Shown in pieces: positions 22,701 through 33,879 of a stretch of 64,000 bases of DNA. The notes beneath the pieces were generated by a model. It ran no database searches. It had not been told where the DNA came from and saw only the letters and a program-made list of their open reading frames with translations. The first letter of the stretch is position 1. The number at the start of each line of letters is the position of its first letter. The DNA is from Numida meleagris. Its lineage: Eukaryota > Chordata > Aves > Galliformes > Numididae. Made by a program: the position numbers and the translations under genes. Location: the NCBI RefSeq assembly GCF_002078875.1, contig NC_034411.1, forward strand, positions 6,576,917 through 6,640,916, written 5' to 3'.

Positions 22701-24580
22701 TGTAAATCTCCAAGCAGAAAACGTTTCCAACATTAGAATAGAGTGGGGAAAACATGTATCAGTAATCTAAAGGTTACTGATGTTACGATAATATTTTAAT
22801 TAGCTAAAGACAATGACTAATTCAAATAACTTAAAATTAAAATCACATTTAAAACAGATCCAGGCTTGCTGAAACTTGGAGTAACATTAATTCTTCCATC
22901 TAGTGATGCCCCAAGATAACCATACAATTACAGTTAATGCATTTTACTGTTTGTTGTCCCAAAGGAGAAGAAATTGGATTTCAAAGATACATTAGTGTCC
23001 AACTTTTAATGACTCTGTGCTTTTAACAGCTTTGCCTGTGCTTCTGTCTAAACTTCCAGGGCAACAAAGCCAAGCAAGCAATTCCAAACCTTTGAGGTGT
23101 AGCGATGGTGGAAGTGAAGGCTTCTGCCGAGGGAGCTCCCTAGCACTAGGGGAGTGTAAATGTCTCGGAGCAGTTACTTTAAAAGTTTTTACAGTTGGAT
23201 AGTAGTTGAGTTAGCTCTGATATGATGAAAGTCTTGTTTAAGAGGAGTCTGTCTTGTCTGGCAGTATCCAACAGGAAGATAAGAGAAACATTTGCTCTAG
23301 AAAAAAATTTGTTATGCTGAGATTTCACCGCTGTGTTTCAAGTCTGAGTTATTGTAGTAACAGTATCAACTGGGACAATAAAAAAAGGCACGAGGTGTCT
23401 AATTTTGTCTCAAAAACAGGCTTGAAATAAAATATTTATACAGTCTCAGAAAAGTCTGTGCTTCAAAGAGCAAGTGCTGTGTTTGGAGAGGAGGCATCAT
23501 GGAAAGAAGCTGGAATTCCTTGAAATGCAGACTTCAGCCTTAATTACAGAGCAGTGACTAGCACTTCCATTGCTTTAGGCTTAAAAATGATGGAGATGGA
23601 CGAGTAGCCTCTTCTCAGTAATTGCGTCGCCTCTTCTCGGTAATTGCTTTCCTTCGTAATGTATACCTTATGCTCTTCCTTTAACCTGCTGTTTATATGT
23701 CTTGCATAATTTAAGGGGCAGATTAGCTGATGGGCTGTAACTATTCCATACCTCAAAGTTGCCAAAAAAGGGCAAAGAAGAACAAAATAGAGAGGACTAG
23801 AAGATTTGCCAGGTAAATTTTGAATAAATAATAAAAAATTGGGATGTGTCCTGATCCTAGACTAACAGACTCCTCTGAGAACTTGCACGTTGTATCATTC
23901 ATTACTTAGTAATTCTGTTTTAATTTCCTCCTTTAAGTGTGGCATTCAACCACTGTCTAGGAATAATGCAACGGTGTTATCAGTGATGTGATGGTACAAA
24001 TATGGTACCCAGAGACTTCTGTTTTGAAAAGATTGATTTATGTATTTACTAACAATGGAGGAGTTGGGCTTCATCTAGAGATGATTCTGATTATCAAGAA
24101 AGACAAACATGGCTTGTGCAAATACTTGTACTTACATCTAGGTTTAATAAACAAGGGCTCTGGAAGAAGGACAGCTAAGAATTCCAGCTGCCTCCTTTCT
24201 TTCCAGCTGGAACTTGGAGGTAGAAAGGCATAGCTAAGTGTACCTTATTCATTCACCCAGAAAAAGACACCATTTGAATGCACTCTCTGAATAGAAGGCA
24301 CAACGATAATAGCAACGTCACACAACAGAATGGCTACTGCCAAATCGCTTTAGCCTTTCTGCGTGATCACCAGGACCAGCAATCTGTTAACCAGCCCATT
24401 CCCTAGTTTTTTTGTTTCAGCAGCATGCTTTAATTTGAGATTACTGTTGCATCTAAAAAGACACAGCTCTTGAGAGAGAATTTGAAGGAAAAAAAAAAAA
24501 ACAACAAAAGAAATCTCACAATCCAGAAAGGAGCCAAATGTTGGAAGGTGAAGGAGAGATAAAGAAGAAATTGCCTGTTA
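22701..24580. other. unique non-coding DNA, no gene seen
   Basis: Unique, AT-rich sequence with one short minisatellite-like duplication (23607-23650). Frames at 23544-23765 (-) and 23988-24233 (+) show no domain. An A-run (24490-24503) is present. Confidence 0.55.
23607..23650. repeat. 22-bp tandem duplication, imperfect
   Basis: gcctcttctcagtaattgcg+tc (23607-23628) is followed directly by gcctcttctcggtaattgct+tt (23629-23650). Two copies with few mismatches. Confidence 0.9.
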
Positions 24581-24589
24581 CAGAACTTC

Positions 24590-24870
24590 ATTAAAGTCAT
24601 TTATTAGCTTTGTAATGCCTAATAGTCTGCTGGCTCTGGAATTTTTTCGTATAGGGGAGTGGATAAGGGAGCATTTCACTTTCATTTGCATTCTTGATCC
24701 CTGCTGCTCTGTTTATAGCATTGATGCTATTCATACAGTCTTTGCAATATTAATTTTTAATTTATGATGCTCATTAGGAGACACTTAAAACAGAACAATT
24801 ATCATTTATCTTGATATATTATTTACTAAGACTTGCTGTCATGGTTAGGGACTTGTGATTAGTGGGAGGG
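24590..24870. promoter_or_regulatory. candidate conserved non-coding block
   Basis: Word usage is typical of vertebrate deep-conserved enhancers: 'tttcactttcatttgcattc' (octamer-like ATTTGCAT), 'gcaatattaatttttaattt' followed by 'atgatgctcattagg', and 'acaattatcatttatcttga'. Dense TAAT/ATTA sites and no repeats. It forms the left edge of a chain of similar blocks up to 28900. Confidence 0.4.
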
Positions 24871-24929
24871 GAATAAAAAACAGCTCTGAAAGGTGCTTGG
24901 CTGAAGGGATTGGGGCTTACGAAGCAGTT

Positions 24930-25480
24930 GTCATCACTGAAGGCCTGAAGTTCTGATGTCTAAGCGAAAGACTTGCATCACCTAATCAAAACTCAGGAGG
25001 AACCTTTGGAGATGAGCCTGGGACAGTGCTTAATGAACCTGCAGAATAATATTAATGAAACTCACTCGTAAACCACCAGCTCATCAATTATTCATCCTGC
25101 TATCGTCCTGGTACTTTACTGTCTTCCCTTTTTGTCTCAACGTGATTTTTTTTCTTTATTCCCTGTACCCTCATTTTCCTTTTGTGGATTTGCTGACCTG
25201 TACCCCTGGTAGTACTTTCTCCCTGGGAAACTCTATTTCTCAAGGCAGCCGCAGCCTATCTACAGGAACAAGATGGGTAAATTGTGCTTTTTGAGGCATT
25301 TGGATAAATGTGCCAGGTTTATGAAGACTTAATAAACCTAATCGCTACTATGACAGCCCTGGAGAACTGGATTCGTTAAAAGCCATCATGTTGAAAACTC
25401 AGAATCACCTATGCATTTTTTAGTTAATTTGCAATGTTTAGTGAGTTGTTCCAAATTGTCTACGTGGAAGCCTATATGGC
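24930..25480. promoter_or_regulatory. candidate conserved non-coding blocks (two sub-blocks)
   Basis: Sub-block 24940-25090 holds 'gcatcacctaatcaaaactc' and 'gaataatattaatgaaac', with 'catcaattattcatcc'. Sub-block 25310-25480 holds 'gacttaataaacctaatcgc', 'tactatgacagccc' (TGACAG) and 'tagttaatttgcaatg'. Between them (about 25100-25290) the DNA is T-rich and ordinary. No coding potential. Confidence 0.3.
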
Positions 25481-27079
25481 AAAGCAACTTCTAATAGCAT
25501 AACCTAGTGGGAATACATAAGAGCGTTCCCCCTGAAAATTTATTTCTCACACAGGGCTTCTCAGAATCCCTGTATTAGACTCTGAGTTTCTGCAGTTATC
25601 ATCTATGCTTATCTGTGAGAGAAGGCAAATTGGTTGTTTTGGAGCTTGGTAATCTCTGCGTCTGAAACAAATTGTTTTATTTTTAGCTCTGCTTGTTTAG
25701 TTTAGTTATTTTTAGACTTCCTGAAAGGGGTTTCTGTTTGTTTTCTGTTTGACATCAAAGCAAGAGCAAGAAATTATTAATTTTGTAACTTATTCCCTGG
25801 ACACTTGGCTTCCAGTGTTTTGAACCATAGCATAGCTATGGAATTGCGTGCACAAGATGTCCACGTCTGATAGCATCAAACACCTTTGAGTCTCACGCAC
25901 CATTCCCTGCCTCTGTTCTGTTGAAAATCTTGACACTGCGACAAATCTTAAAGGCAACCACCGTATCCATAAACTGAATTTTCTGGAGGAAAGTGTAGGA
26001 AAAGAGTGAGGAATTCTGTGGCTCAGTAATTCTGGCATTTTTTTCCTTCCCCATTCTGGATTTTGCTAGCTTATGTTTAGGATGATTTTTATCCTGAAAG
26101 GAGGAAGCAAAACAACAACTACAAAACCCCTCATCCAGTGTTTTGGGAAAGCTGATGAAATAGTCTGAGATGATTTTTTTCAAAGCAGGGTAATGATGAC
26201 AGCACACAATGCTGTGGGTAGTATTTATGCTACGTAGCACTCTTCATCTTCAGGGCAGTTAGAAAACCTTAGTAGATGGATCTTCAGAGCACCCCCTGTG
26301 AGCGAGGTATGTAGGCACTACTACGCTCTTTGTTTTGTTGTATCAGAACTTCATTAGGCCCTGGTATGCAAATACAAAAGGCATGGGAGGGAGTATTCAG
26401 CTCACAGATCAATTGCATATGATATTTTGCACCCTGTTGTAGATTTAGATCTTCTTTACAGAAGAAACTCTGTATAATGATTCCCTCCCCCTCCCCAGCA
26501 AGACCAGCTCTGACTGCTGCAGTAAATAATAGCTGCTGCTTGCAGTTAGTCTTGTGTTTAAACCCAAGCAAATTTATTAGATGCTATTTTTCTTTATTAA
26601 TGGGCAAAATATTCCTGAAGAGATCCCTATCTGCTATATTCTGTGAGCTCATTTATGTGGAATTTTGAAAACTCTTAGGAAGATTCAGCAGTGTAAATCT
26701 TACGCTCTGACGTGACGTGAGTGCTTGGAACTGTAGCCTGACCCACGTCTGAGTGAGCTGCTGCATTTACATGGCAAACTGCAACCCCACAGAGGAGCTA
26801 GCTTGCTTCCTGGAAACCCTATAGCTGTGTCAGTGTGGCGTGCTCCTGGGCTCACTGTGATGGAGCAGGGGGGATGTGTAGTCGTGCGGTGTTACGCTGA
26901 GACAAGTGATAAATTTCAGGTTCCTTGCTGCTCTGTGCAGCTCTCTGTAAGCCCAGACTCGGACAGCGCTTTTGAAAATAAGGGATGAATTCAAATCACT
27001 GAGAACTCCAGCCATTTCTGCCCATTCTAGCTGGTAATACAAGATTTCATTCATCACCTCTAAATAACTTTTTTGGATT
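25481..27079. other. unique non-coding DNA, no gene seen
   Basis: Frames at 25790-26240 and 26284-26571 on the minus strand and 26477-26668, 26803-26988 on the plus strand are short, overlapping and unrecognised. A 7-bp-arm palindrome (ccatagcatagctatgg, about 25825-25841) is present. No repeats. Confidence 0.55.
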
Positions 27080-27370
27080 AGTTTTACGTTTTTTCAACCA
27101 AATTCTACCTTTGCTACTCTGGTAATTTAATGTTCAAGTTGTAATTTACTATAAACCTTCTTAGCAGGCAGGTAATCAACTTAACGGAGTTTATTGCACA
27201 AGCAGCTGTTCAGCAATCTAATATTATTTTTTTTACCTGTTATTTGCAGCTGCAGAACAGGGTAAATTCACATTAATTCCAGTCTCTGCCTGACAAGCAA
27301 TCTCATCTCTTCCATGTTCTAACATGTTCTAATTTTTGATAACTTTCAAGAGCTGGGTTCTGCAAACTAT
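27080..27370. promoter_or_regulatory. candidate conserved non-coding block
   Basis: Contains 'gcaggcaggtaatcaactta', 'gcaatctaatattatttttt' and 'gggtaaattcacattaattc', with an acceptor-like 'ttacctgttatttgcag' near 27234-27250. Site-dense, repeat-free, non-coding. It leads into the core at 28 kb. Confidence 0.35.
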
Positions 27371-27504
27371 GAGGCATATAAATTGAACAAAATAACTTAG
27401 AATGAAACACGCCTGCCTCATTTCTCTGGTCTTTTCCATGCTATAGTCTTAGCATTTATATGGTGTACTAGAGTTGTGCTCCTTTCTTTCGTTTTTTTGA
27501 ACAG

Positions 27505-27623
27505 GTTCACTTAGTCAAGTTAGTGGTTAACAGAATTGCTCGTGTTCCTAACATGATAAGAAGAATCACCCCAGGTCTTCATAACGCTTCAAACAAGGCA
27601 CAGCAACAAGCAGAGATGAATTG
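27505..27623 (+). other. candidate exon within conserved-looking DNA
   Basis: Acceptor tcctttctttcgtttttttgaacag ends at 27504. A usable donor (aattg|gtgcgt) starts at 27624. One plus frame stays open through it and on to 27669 (VHLVKLVVNRIARVPNMIRR... then ...GLHNASNKAQQQAEMNW). No family was recognised. The CpG-bearing words 'gctcgtgttcc' and 'ataacgcttc' suggest constraint, but this could equally be enhancer sequence that happens to be open. Confidence 0.18.
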
Positions 27624-28079
27624 GTGCGTTTCTTCTTGCGATGGTGTGTGCTGTATGCCACTGCGGTAGCAATATCAGGGCTTCTAAATTGCCAGACTAT
27701 TTCCCTAAAGCTTTCCTCATGATAACATTCAGCTCTCAGCTTTCACTGAAGCCTGCAAGGGGAGAAATTTGGTAGCGTGTGTCGCAGAGTAGCGTGGCAC
27801 GGTTCTTTTAATGCTGCCCCTTTATAATCTTCATAAGGTCATGTAACTTTTCTGATTTTTGCCTAGGGATAACTTTTCCCTTATTTTAACATATTTCCTT
27901 TTGTCTGGTTTGGCCAGTAATTGACTTTGTCCTTTTTTCATTTATTTTCCTGCCTCCTGGTTGTAGCATCTTCTCCCTAGAGTCTCAGGTTAGAAGTTTT
28001 CCCTTTTGTGAAACCATGACAGGTGCCTAATTGAATGATGAATGTCCCTTTATTACTCTGTAATTGAACTGCCAGCTTT

Positions 28080-28760
28080 TTGATTGGTTTGTAGAGATGC
28101 TCCACTCCTCATCAGGCACTGCGGGGGGCTCCGTGGCTGGCAGGCTGGGCCTACCCTCCATCTGTCTAATCGCATCTCTCCTCTACTTGGGCTTTGGATG
28201 GGGAGGGGGCTCTGGGGGAGGAAAGTCATAATAAATTATGCTAATTCAGCGTCGCTCTGACAATAAGAATATCGCATTGTTACGTGCGTGGCGGCAGCAA
28301 ATGCGAGAAGACGTTTTGTCGTCGTGGCTGCCTGGCCTGACAGGCCCTCGATGAAGATTAATGGCCCTCACCTGAGTGACAGAGCGGGGGATTGTGGGGC
28401 ATTGAAAGTCATTCATCATACTCTGACAGGTGTCATTCACTCCGACAGCCGCACCACCAGCGCCTGGCTAGCGGTTCCATTTTTCTGCCAGTTAAGCAAG
28501 GAGTTTAATAACATCCCCAGAATTAAAACTCATTCTTTGTAGCAGGTCTGACAGCTGAAAATAAGAAAATCAATTCTTCACATGTTATAGCCCAGTTAAC
28601 TTACTAGGGCTTTGACTTTAATTTAGTCTTTGGGCTGAATTTCAAGTAGGGTGCTTTTGTAAGACATCATCTATTAAAACTTACCAATAGCGCTAACTTC
28701 ACTGTTATTATTGTGGCTAGATTAAAATGCAGCCTTTAATAGTGGATGTCATCTTCATTT
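28080..28760. promoter_or_regulatory. probable ultraconserved-type enhancer core
   Basis: This is the most constrained-looking DNA in the window. About 16 CpGs persist between 28249 and 28475 although overall GC is moderate. Four TGACAG sites (MEIS/PREP/TGIF type) lie on one strand at 28338, 28377, 28424 and 28549. The third sits in the interrupted palindrome tgacaggtgtca (28424-28435), which also holds an E-box, CAGGTG. Homeodomain words are 'ataaattatgctaattcag' (about 28231-28249) and 'gaagattaatggccc'. The plus frame 28288-28542 is open, but it is bounded by no plausible exon signals and its peptide resembles nothing, so I read it as a by-product of composition. Known biology: such elements flank developmental transcription-factor genes and usually drive embryonic expression. 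Confidence 0.65.
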
Positions 28761-28900
28761 GGTGCAAGCTCAAGTGCGTGTGGCTGTAGTTTGGGATATT
28801 CCACTTCATCCTCATTAGTGATGTTTATAGCTTCTCTCTTCATTAATATTGATCCCTTAAACTACAGAGAAAAACAAGACAGACACTAATTTGAACCATT
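28761..28900. promoter_or_regulatory. right shoulder of the 28-kb conserved block
   Basis: Continues with site-dense text ('catcctcattagtgatgttt', 'cttcattaatattgatccct') before the sequence becomes ordinary at about 28920. An intervening stretch to 29460 shows nothing recognisable. Confidence 0.3.
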
Positions 28901-29465
28901 TTGTATCATTAAACTGTTTGGATTTCTTGGTTGCAGTAATTCTGGTGTGCTGAATAAAGTATTTCAGAAATAAAAGAAAAAGGAGGAGATGGCAAACTTC
29001 TGGCAGCCTCTTGCTGCTGGTGGTAGGAAGAACCATGCCAGTCTCAGGACCCTGTACTGCTGGAGGCTGCGTGTACCTGACTACTGCTGGTTGATTCAGG
29101 GAAAGGCTTGGAAATAGAGACGTTTTCTCAGGGGCTAAAATAACAACATTAATATACGTTTAGTATTTCTGCTAGTGAAGGCAGGACACGAACATTTGTT
29201 GCCTGCTTCATTTAACTTATTAACCATTGTATCTTAGGGGCAGATGTGACTAGCTGGAAGTTCCTCCTTGGAAACGTGAAGGAAGAGCAAAGACTGGTGT
29301 CCATTTGTCTAGGTTAAGATGACTGAATCATCAGTGTGATACCACTGTAGAAAAATGCAACTAGAATCTGAAGTAGCTTGAGGCCGAGTACTTCCCATGG
29401 ACCGAGATGCATTATTACTGTTGCATAAGGCTAGAAAGAGGCTGTATGTGCAGTAATGCATGCAT

Positions 29466-29745
29466 AGCAAGTCAGCCTATTCAAGAAAGATTAACTTGAT
29501 CTGGAACGAGCACCAGGAAGGGCTACTAGCCTGATCAAGAAAATACGGAGCTGTCTTACAAGCAGAGAACAAAGGACCTCAGCTTGTTTGGGCTAGCAAA
29601 ATGAGGGCTGGAAAGGACTGTGATTGCTCTGTACAAATACTTCAGGGGAGGTAAAATGGAGGAGATTGAGAACGGAGTCTTGACGTGATAGCCTAGGGCA
29701 TTGCTTCCAGTACTGTGTATTTATAAAGCAACCATAATTTGTCAC
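29466..29745 (+). repeat. old CR1-family LINE fragment
   Basis: 'tacggagctgtcttacaagc' followed by 'agagaacaaaggacctcagcttgtttgggctagcaaaatgaggg' and 'ctctgtacaaatacttcagg' follows the old CR1/L3-type 3' region (...tatgaggagag...gagctcggcttgttcagcctagc..., ...attgctctctataaatacatcag...). It is much more diverged than the CR1 tails at 16.7 and 52.3 kb, hence an ancient insertion. Confidence 0.7.
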
Positions 29746-30085
29746 TATGCAAATAATAAATCAAGACCTGAGAGAGAAATTGCAAAATAAAGAGCAAATT
29801 CTTGTATTTATCACCGAAGCCATTCAGGTTGGGGGAAGGAAAGGTTTCATTCAGATATGGTGAGGAGAACACGCATAATCACACTTCAGGAAATTTAATT
29901 CTGCCTCTCCAATGCAAGTGGAGAAGGTGCATAGGATGACCAGGCTCCTCCATGTACATCTCATTTAAGTGCTTGGAGTTATATGGGAGAAGTTTGTCCT
30001 CCCCAATTAAATGTGAGTAAGAAGTTGAGCCCTAATTTTCTTTTATAGAGAATACATTACATTATACTTCAAGATCTTGTAAATT

Positions 30086-30135
30086 CTTCCCTCGATATGA
30101 AAGGTGAAATCTTCCCTCGATATGAAAGGTGAAAT
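30086..30135. repeat. perfect 25-bp tandem duplication
   Basis: cttccctcgatatgaaaggt+gaaat occurs twice in direct contact (30086-30110, 30111-30135) without a mismatch. The identity indicates a recent event, or possibly a polymorphic allele. Confidence 0.95.
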
Positions 30136-30503
30136 TTTATCCTGTAGATACTATAGTGCTTTGGAGGGAAAATTTGCCTCTCAGTGCTTGTTGTTAGTGA
30201 TTTGTGTTATGTTAGCATTAGCAATGAACTGCATTTAAACAAACAGTATAGAGGCAAACTGGGTACCTATGTGTGGAAAAGCAATTTAACTGTACAAAAT
30301 CATAGAGATGAATGTTTTGTAAGTCTCTATTTGGTCGTAGAAAGCTGCGTGTATGTAGTGTTTCTTTCCAGAGAAGAGGAAAGATGAAAAGTGAGCACCA
30401 TCTTGTTGGTTTTGGTTTTTTTTTTTTGCTTACTTTATGACAGTAGAATTTTTGCTGTCAAGTCAGAACACGGGTACTGTGCCACCTAAGAGGCTGTACT
30501 TGG

Positions 30504-30522
30504 TTCCAGTTTCAAACTGGAA
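30504..30522. repeat. 9-bp-arm inverted repeat
   Basis: ttccagttt (30504-30512) and aaactggaa (30514-30522) are perfect inverted arms around a single c. Probably chance. Confidence 0.8.
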
Positions 30523-31935
30523 GAGGAGGATTGGTGCTGTAGTTGTACTGACGTGATAAATTAGTCACAAGTTTGCTTTTTTTTTTTTTTAAACTATGTA
30601 CCTACAAAGTCATGTTTATTATGGACATTTTTTTGTGTAGTTGCTTGTTGTATAAGCAAAGAGAAAATAGAGAAAAGGCTCGATGATAGTTCCAGTCTAC
30701 AGTATTGCTCTTAGAAATGAGCTATTTTAAAAGCATGAGTCACTGACTATTTAGAAAGCAAATCTTTTCATTAGAGCCAGACTTTTCATAAAGCAATTCT
30801 AAATAAAGCAATATTTATTACAAACCTAAAGAAAAATAATGACAATAATTTTCATGCCTTTTAATATCAGAAATACGATTAAATCACTCCTTACTAACGC
30901 AAATGCCCCTGTGTTAAATTATTATTATTTTTTCCCCTTTTCAGTTTTGCTAGGAGTGTCTAAACTTGGGACAGCAGATTCTATGAGAATACACTTGCAA
31001 AAAAAAAAAGTGATCTTGGCCATCAGAAATACCTGCTTTTGCAAATAAATTAACATCGTTTTTTTTTTCTAAGCCACAACTATAAATTTAAGTTCATCAC
31101 TTGTCTTTCTTCATCTTTATGTTACATCATTGACATTCTAATCTGATGACAAACAGTTGCTCTGAATTTTCAATACATTATTGCATCAATGCAATTTATG
31201 TGCTTTGAAGCAGCCCGTGGCTTGTCAGGAGGGCACTGCAGTATCTTTAAGGAGTTTCATCCTGAATTGAAAGTGACCTCTTTGATTTTGTACTTTCCGA
31301 GGGAATAGAAGATGTTCTTGAAATGCAGATTGTGTTTGCCAGGCTTACTCAATCACAAGTAAGATGCATTTCTATCAATTATCATCTATGTGTAATTAAG
31401 GCTATATAATAAGTTTCTCCGAGAATGGTAATAACAGAAGGGCGCTGGAAAGTTTGGGATACTTTATAGAAATGGCAGCTGAAGATGCTATGTGAAGTTA
31501 TGAGGGAGAGGTGGGAAAAGCAATACTGGAGTCCAGTGTGTGAGTGGGTGACTGCTACTAGCACAACATGCTTCCTCAAAGTCTGATTGTTCTGCTTAAC
31601 TTAACAGAAAAAGTAACAACATATAGAACCTGCTATACGACATCATCAAATTGGGCAGGATGCCTAATTCCAGTTTAGTAAGTGCTGACACTGGTGAATT
31701 GCGAGGCAGAGATGGAATTAGCACCCTGTTCTGCATTCCTCAGACAAGCTGGCCTACTTATCTTAAGGCGTAAGAATGTATTAACCAGTGCAAATAAGAA
31801 CAGCACGAGGAGGGCTAAACTAGTTTCTACTTTGTTGACTGTATTTGCTGTTCTGATTATTTTCACTAAGCCACTTTTTAAAGCATCACCGATGGATAAT
31901 TCTCTTCTTTTTTCCCTACGAAAAACATAGTGTGA

Positions 31936-31976
31936 TTGTTACCCAGAACACTGTGACATTGTTCTGGGTTAACAAC
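31936..31976. repeat. hairpin, 10-bp perfect stem extended by 5 bp past a bulge
   Basis: acccagaaca (31941-31950) pairs with tgttctgggt (31960-31969) around the 9-nt loop ctgtgacat. Beyond a one-base bulge, ttgtt/aacaa extends the stem. It may be a decayed short MITE or an incidental hairpin. Confidence 0.8.
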
Positions 31977-33229
31977 ACCCGTTTTGAAGTCTTTGGCCAT
32001 GTTTTTGTTCCTGAGTGGATTCATATTACTTAAGACAGATGAAATGCATCTCTATGGGATGCCTATGTATCTGGTTTAGGATGGAGGTTTTTCCAACTTT
32101 GAGAGAGCCTTGATGACAGGAGTAAATGAAACCTTTTAGGCACTTAAATTTCTTCTCCCTACCCTGTTTTCCACAAGATCCCTAACTTATCCAGAATGCC
32201 TGAAGGCCACAGTGGAAAACCTTGATGCTTTCAGAGAGAGGAACTTGAAGGCAGCTTGTACTATGTCCACTGATACTATGCCATGAAAGATGAATCTCGT
32301 GACCCTTCTAAATTCAGCAAAGGAACCTAATTTAGCTGAATGGATTGTTTTTTAATTTCACCATTAGATATTGACTGTTGTACCGACTGCTTTGTGATTA
32401 TAAAAAGGCATTCCATTTTTAGGTGAAAGATGTTGATTTTCTAAAATAACTTCCAATGTATAGACACTGATGAAAGTGTCGCAAGTTCAACATAAGCATA
32501 GATGTTACAGCAATGAGACCATGAGTTAAAGAGGAAGTTATGCAGGCAATATGTTTGTAGCAAGCTCAATTACAGTAGGAGTTAATTTGATAGGGATCAT
32601 AGACCTACACTGTAGCCAATTAGTAGAATGGAACCGGAGTACACACAACAAAAGGGCTTGATAATAAGCAAAGTGCTTAGGAACAGAAGCCAAATGAAAA
32701 TGATATAAAGGGCTGTGATCCAAAAATCTATGGTCTTGAGAACATGGGACAGCCTCCAAATGGATGATTATGGCATTTATCACAAGGTACGTTGGGTCAA
32801 AATACCCATTAAGGTTGCTACAGAAATTTCATAAACAGGAAACTGCATAAAGAAAAAGGTGATTTTGAAAAGGAGGAAAATGTTAATCCAATTTGGCATC
32901 ACTTCTCTTGGTTCTGCAGAGGTAGGATACAGGCTTACGTTCATCCTGCTTGACTTCCAGGCCATAACTGCTCATCTGATACAGGATCCTATTTGCCTTA
33001 GATTTGGTCTTGATGTTGTCAGCCAAGAGAAGTCTTTCCAGAGGCTGACCTAACCTAGAGCACTGGGGGAATCACTGTGCTTTGGAGGTGATGGTTTCCC
33101 TTGACAGACAGGGAACACAAGGTGGCTTTCAGCTGAGGTGCGTCAGTTTAACTCCAGAAGATAGCAATTTAGGTAATAGAGCTTACTACGACAGGAAACT
33201 CTACTCTCTGTAAGAGAACAAATGGAGGG

Positions 33230-33790
33230 ATTGGTGCTTGATTCCGAGCATAGGCATTACATGTCCATGTGACCTTGCATTACACCTTTAAGTTGTAATA
33301 GCATAAAATAAGTTGTAAGCTTTAAGGTCTAATGCTATAACGTGACTTTAACATGCAGAAAGCCATTCCATAACCTAAAAGGGTTATGATAATAAGAGTT
33401 GCAATAAATGATCTACACCAGATTGCTAATATAGGCAGGTGGCGAAAACAGGGCGAATGGCACAAAAGCACAGTTAGATGGTGCACCAGTGAGGTCCCTA
33501 GGAATGCTAGCACTGAGAAAGAGCAAGGCTCCAACAGTGTTGCTGCAGAAAGAATGAGAATTCCGTTGCAACGGGAAGCAGCAAGAGACATATGGCACCG
33601 AGCTGGGATTGACAATTCTGAGGGTGTCCGAAAGAGATGGATGAAAGAAGGTCCATTTGAGATCATGCTGAGAATCTCCATGTGCTACACCTTGGAATCA
33701 TGCAAACAATTTCATTTTATAGCCTGCAGAGACTGTTATGATTATTGCTTTTATAAAGCATAGAGGCTTATCTCTTTATTTTGCATGAAG
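33230..33790. other. unclassified block open on both strands
   Basis: Frames of 125 residues (+, 33386-33763) and 119 residues (-, 33322-33681) cover the same stretch. The plus peptide is hydrophilic and Trp/Arg-rich (for example IGRWRKQGEWHKSTVRWCTS); the minus one is hydrophobic. Neither resembles a family I know. No ATG-with-context, splice framing or codon bias separates them from chance. Composition (gcgaaaacagggcgaatggc, aacgggaagcagcaagagac) differs from the AT-rich flanks, so an unrecognised repeat or retroelement piece is possible. Confidence 0.3.
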
Positions 33791-33879
33791 CTGCTAATGT
33801 CTACTATTTAAGTGTACCAGATGCTTGCACTAAGAAAGTTTCTAAAAGATTTCAAATAATGAAGAATCCATTCTTTTTC

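Larger units (their letters stand above)
30136..33220. other. unique non-coding DNA, no gene seen
   Basis: AT-rich sequence with T and A runs (30417-30428, 30577-30590, 30999-31009, 31058-31069). It contains small inverted repeats at 30504-30522 and 31941-31969, listed separately. Frames such as 31675-31866 (-), 31682-31930 (+), 32538-32783 (-) and 32780-32965 (-) show no domain. Confidence 0.55.

Noticed and set aside
28288..28542. 84-residue plus frame inside the 28-kb conserved core
   Set aside because: No plausible exon boundaries and an unrecognised peptide. Regulatory constraint explains the sequence better, though PhyloCSF could overturn this.
31941..31969. Glucocorticoid response element
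   Set aside because: Half sites are present but the spacing is 9 nt rather than 3.
33386..33763. Possible retroviral or retroelement protein fragment
   Set aside because: No recognisable motif, no LTR-like TG...CA ends and no primer-binding site seen. Kept only as an unexplained block.
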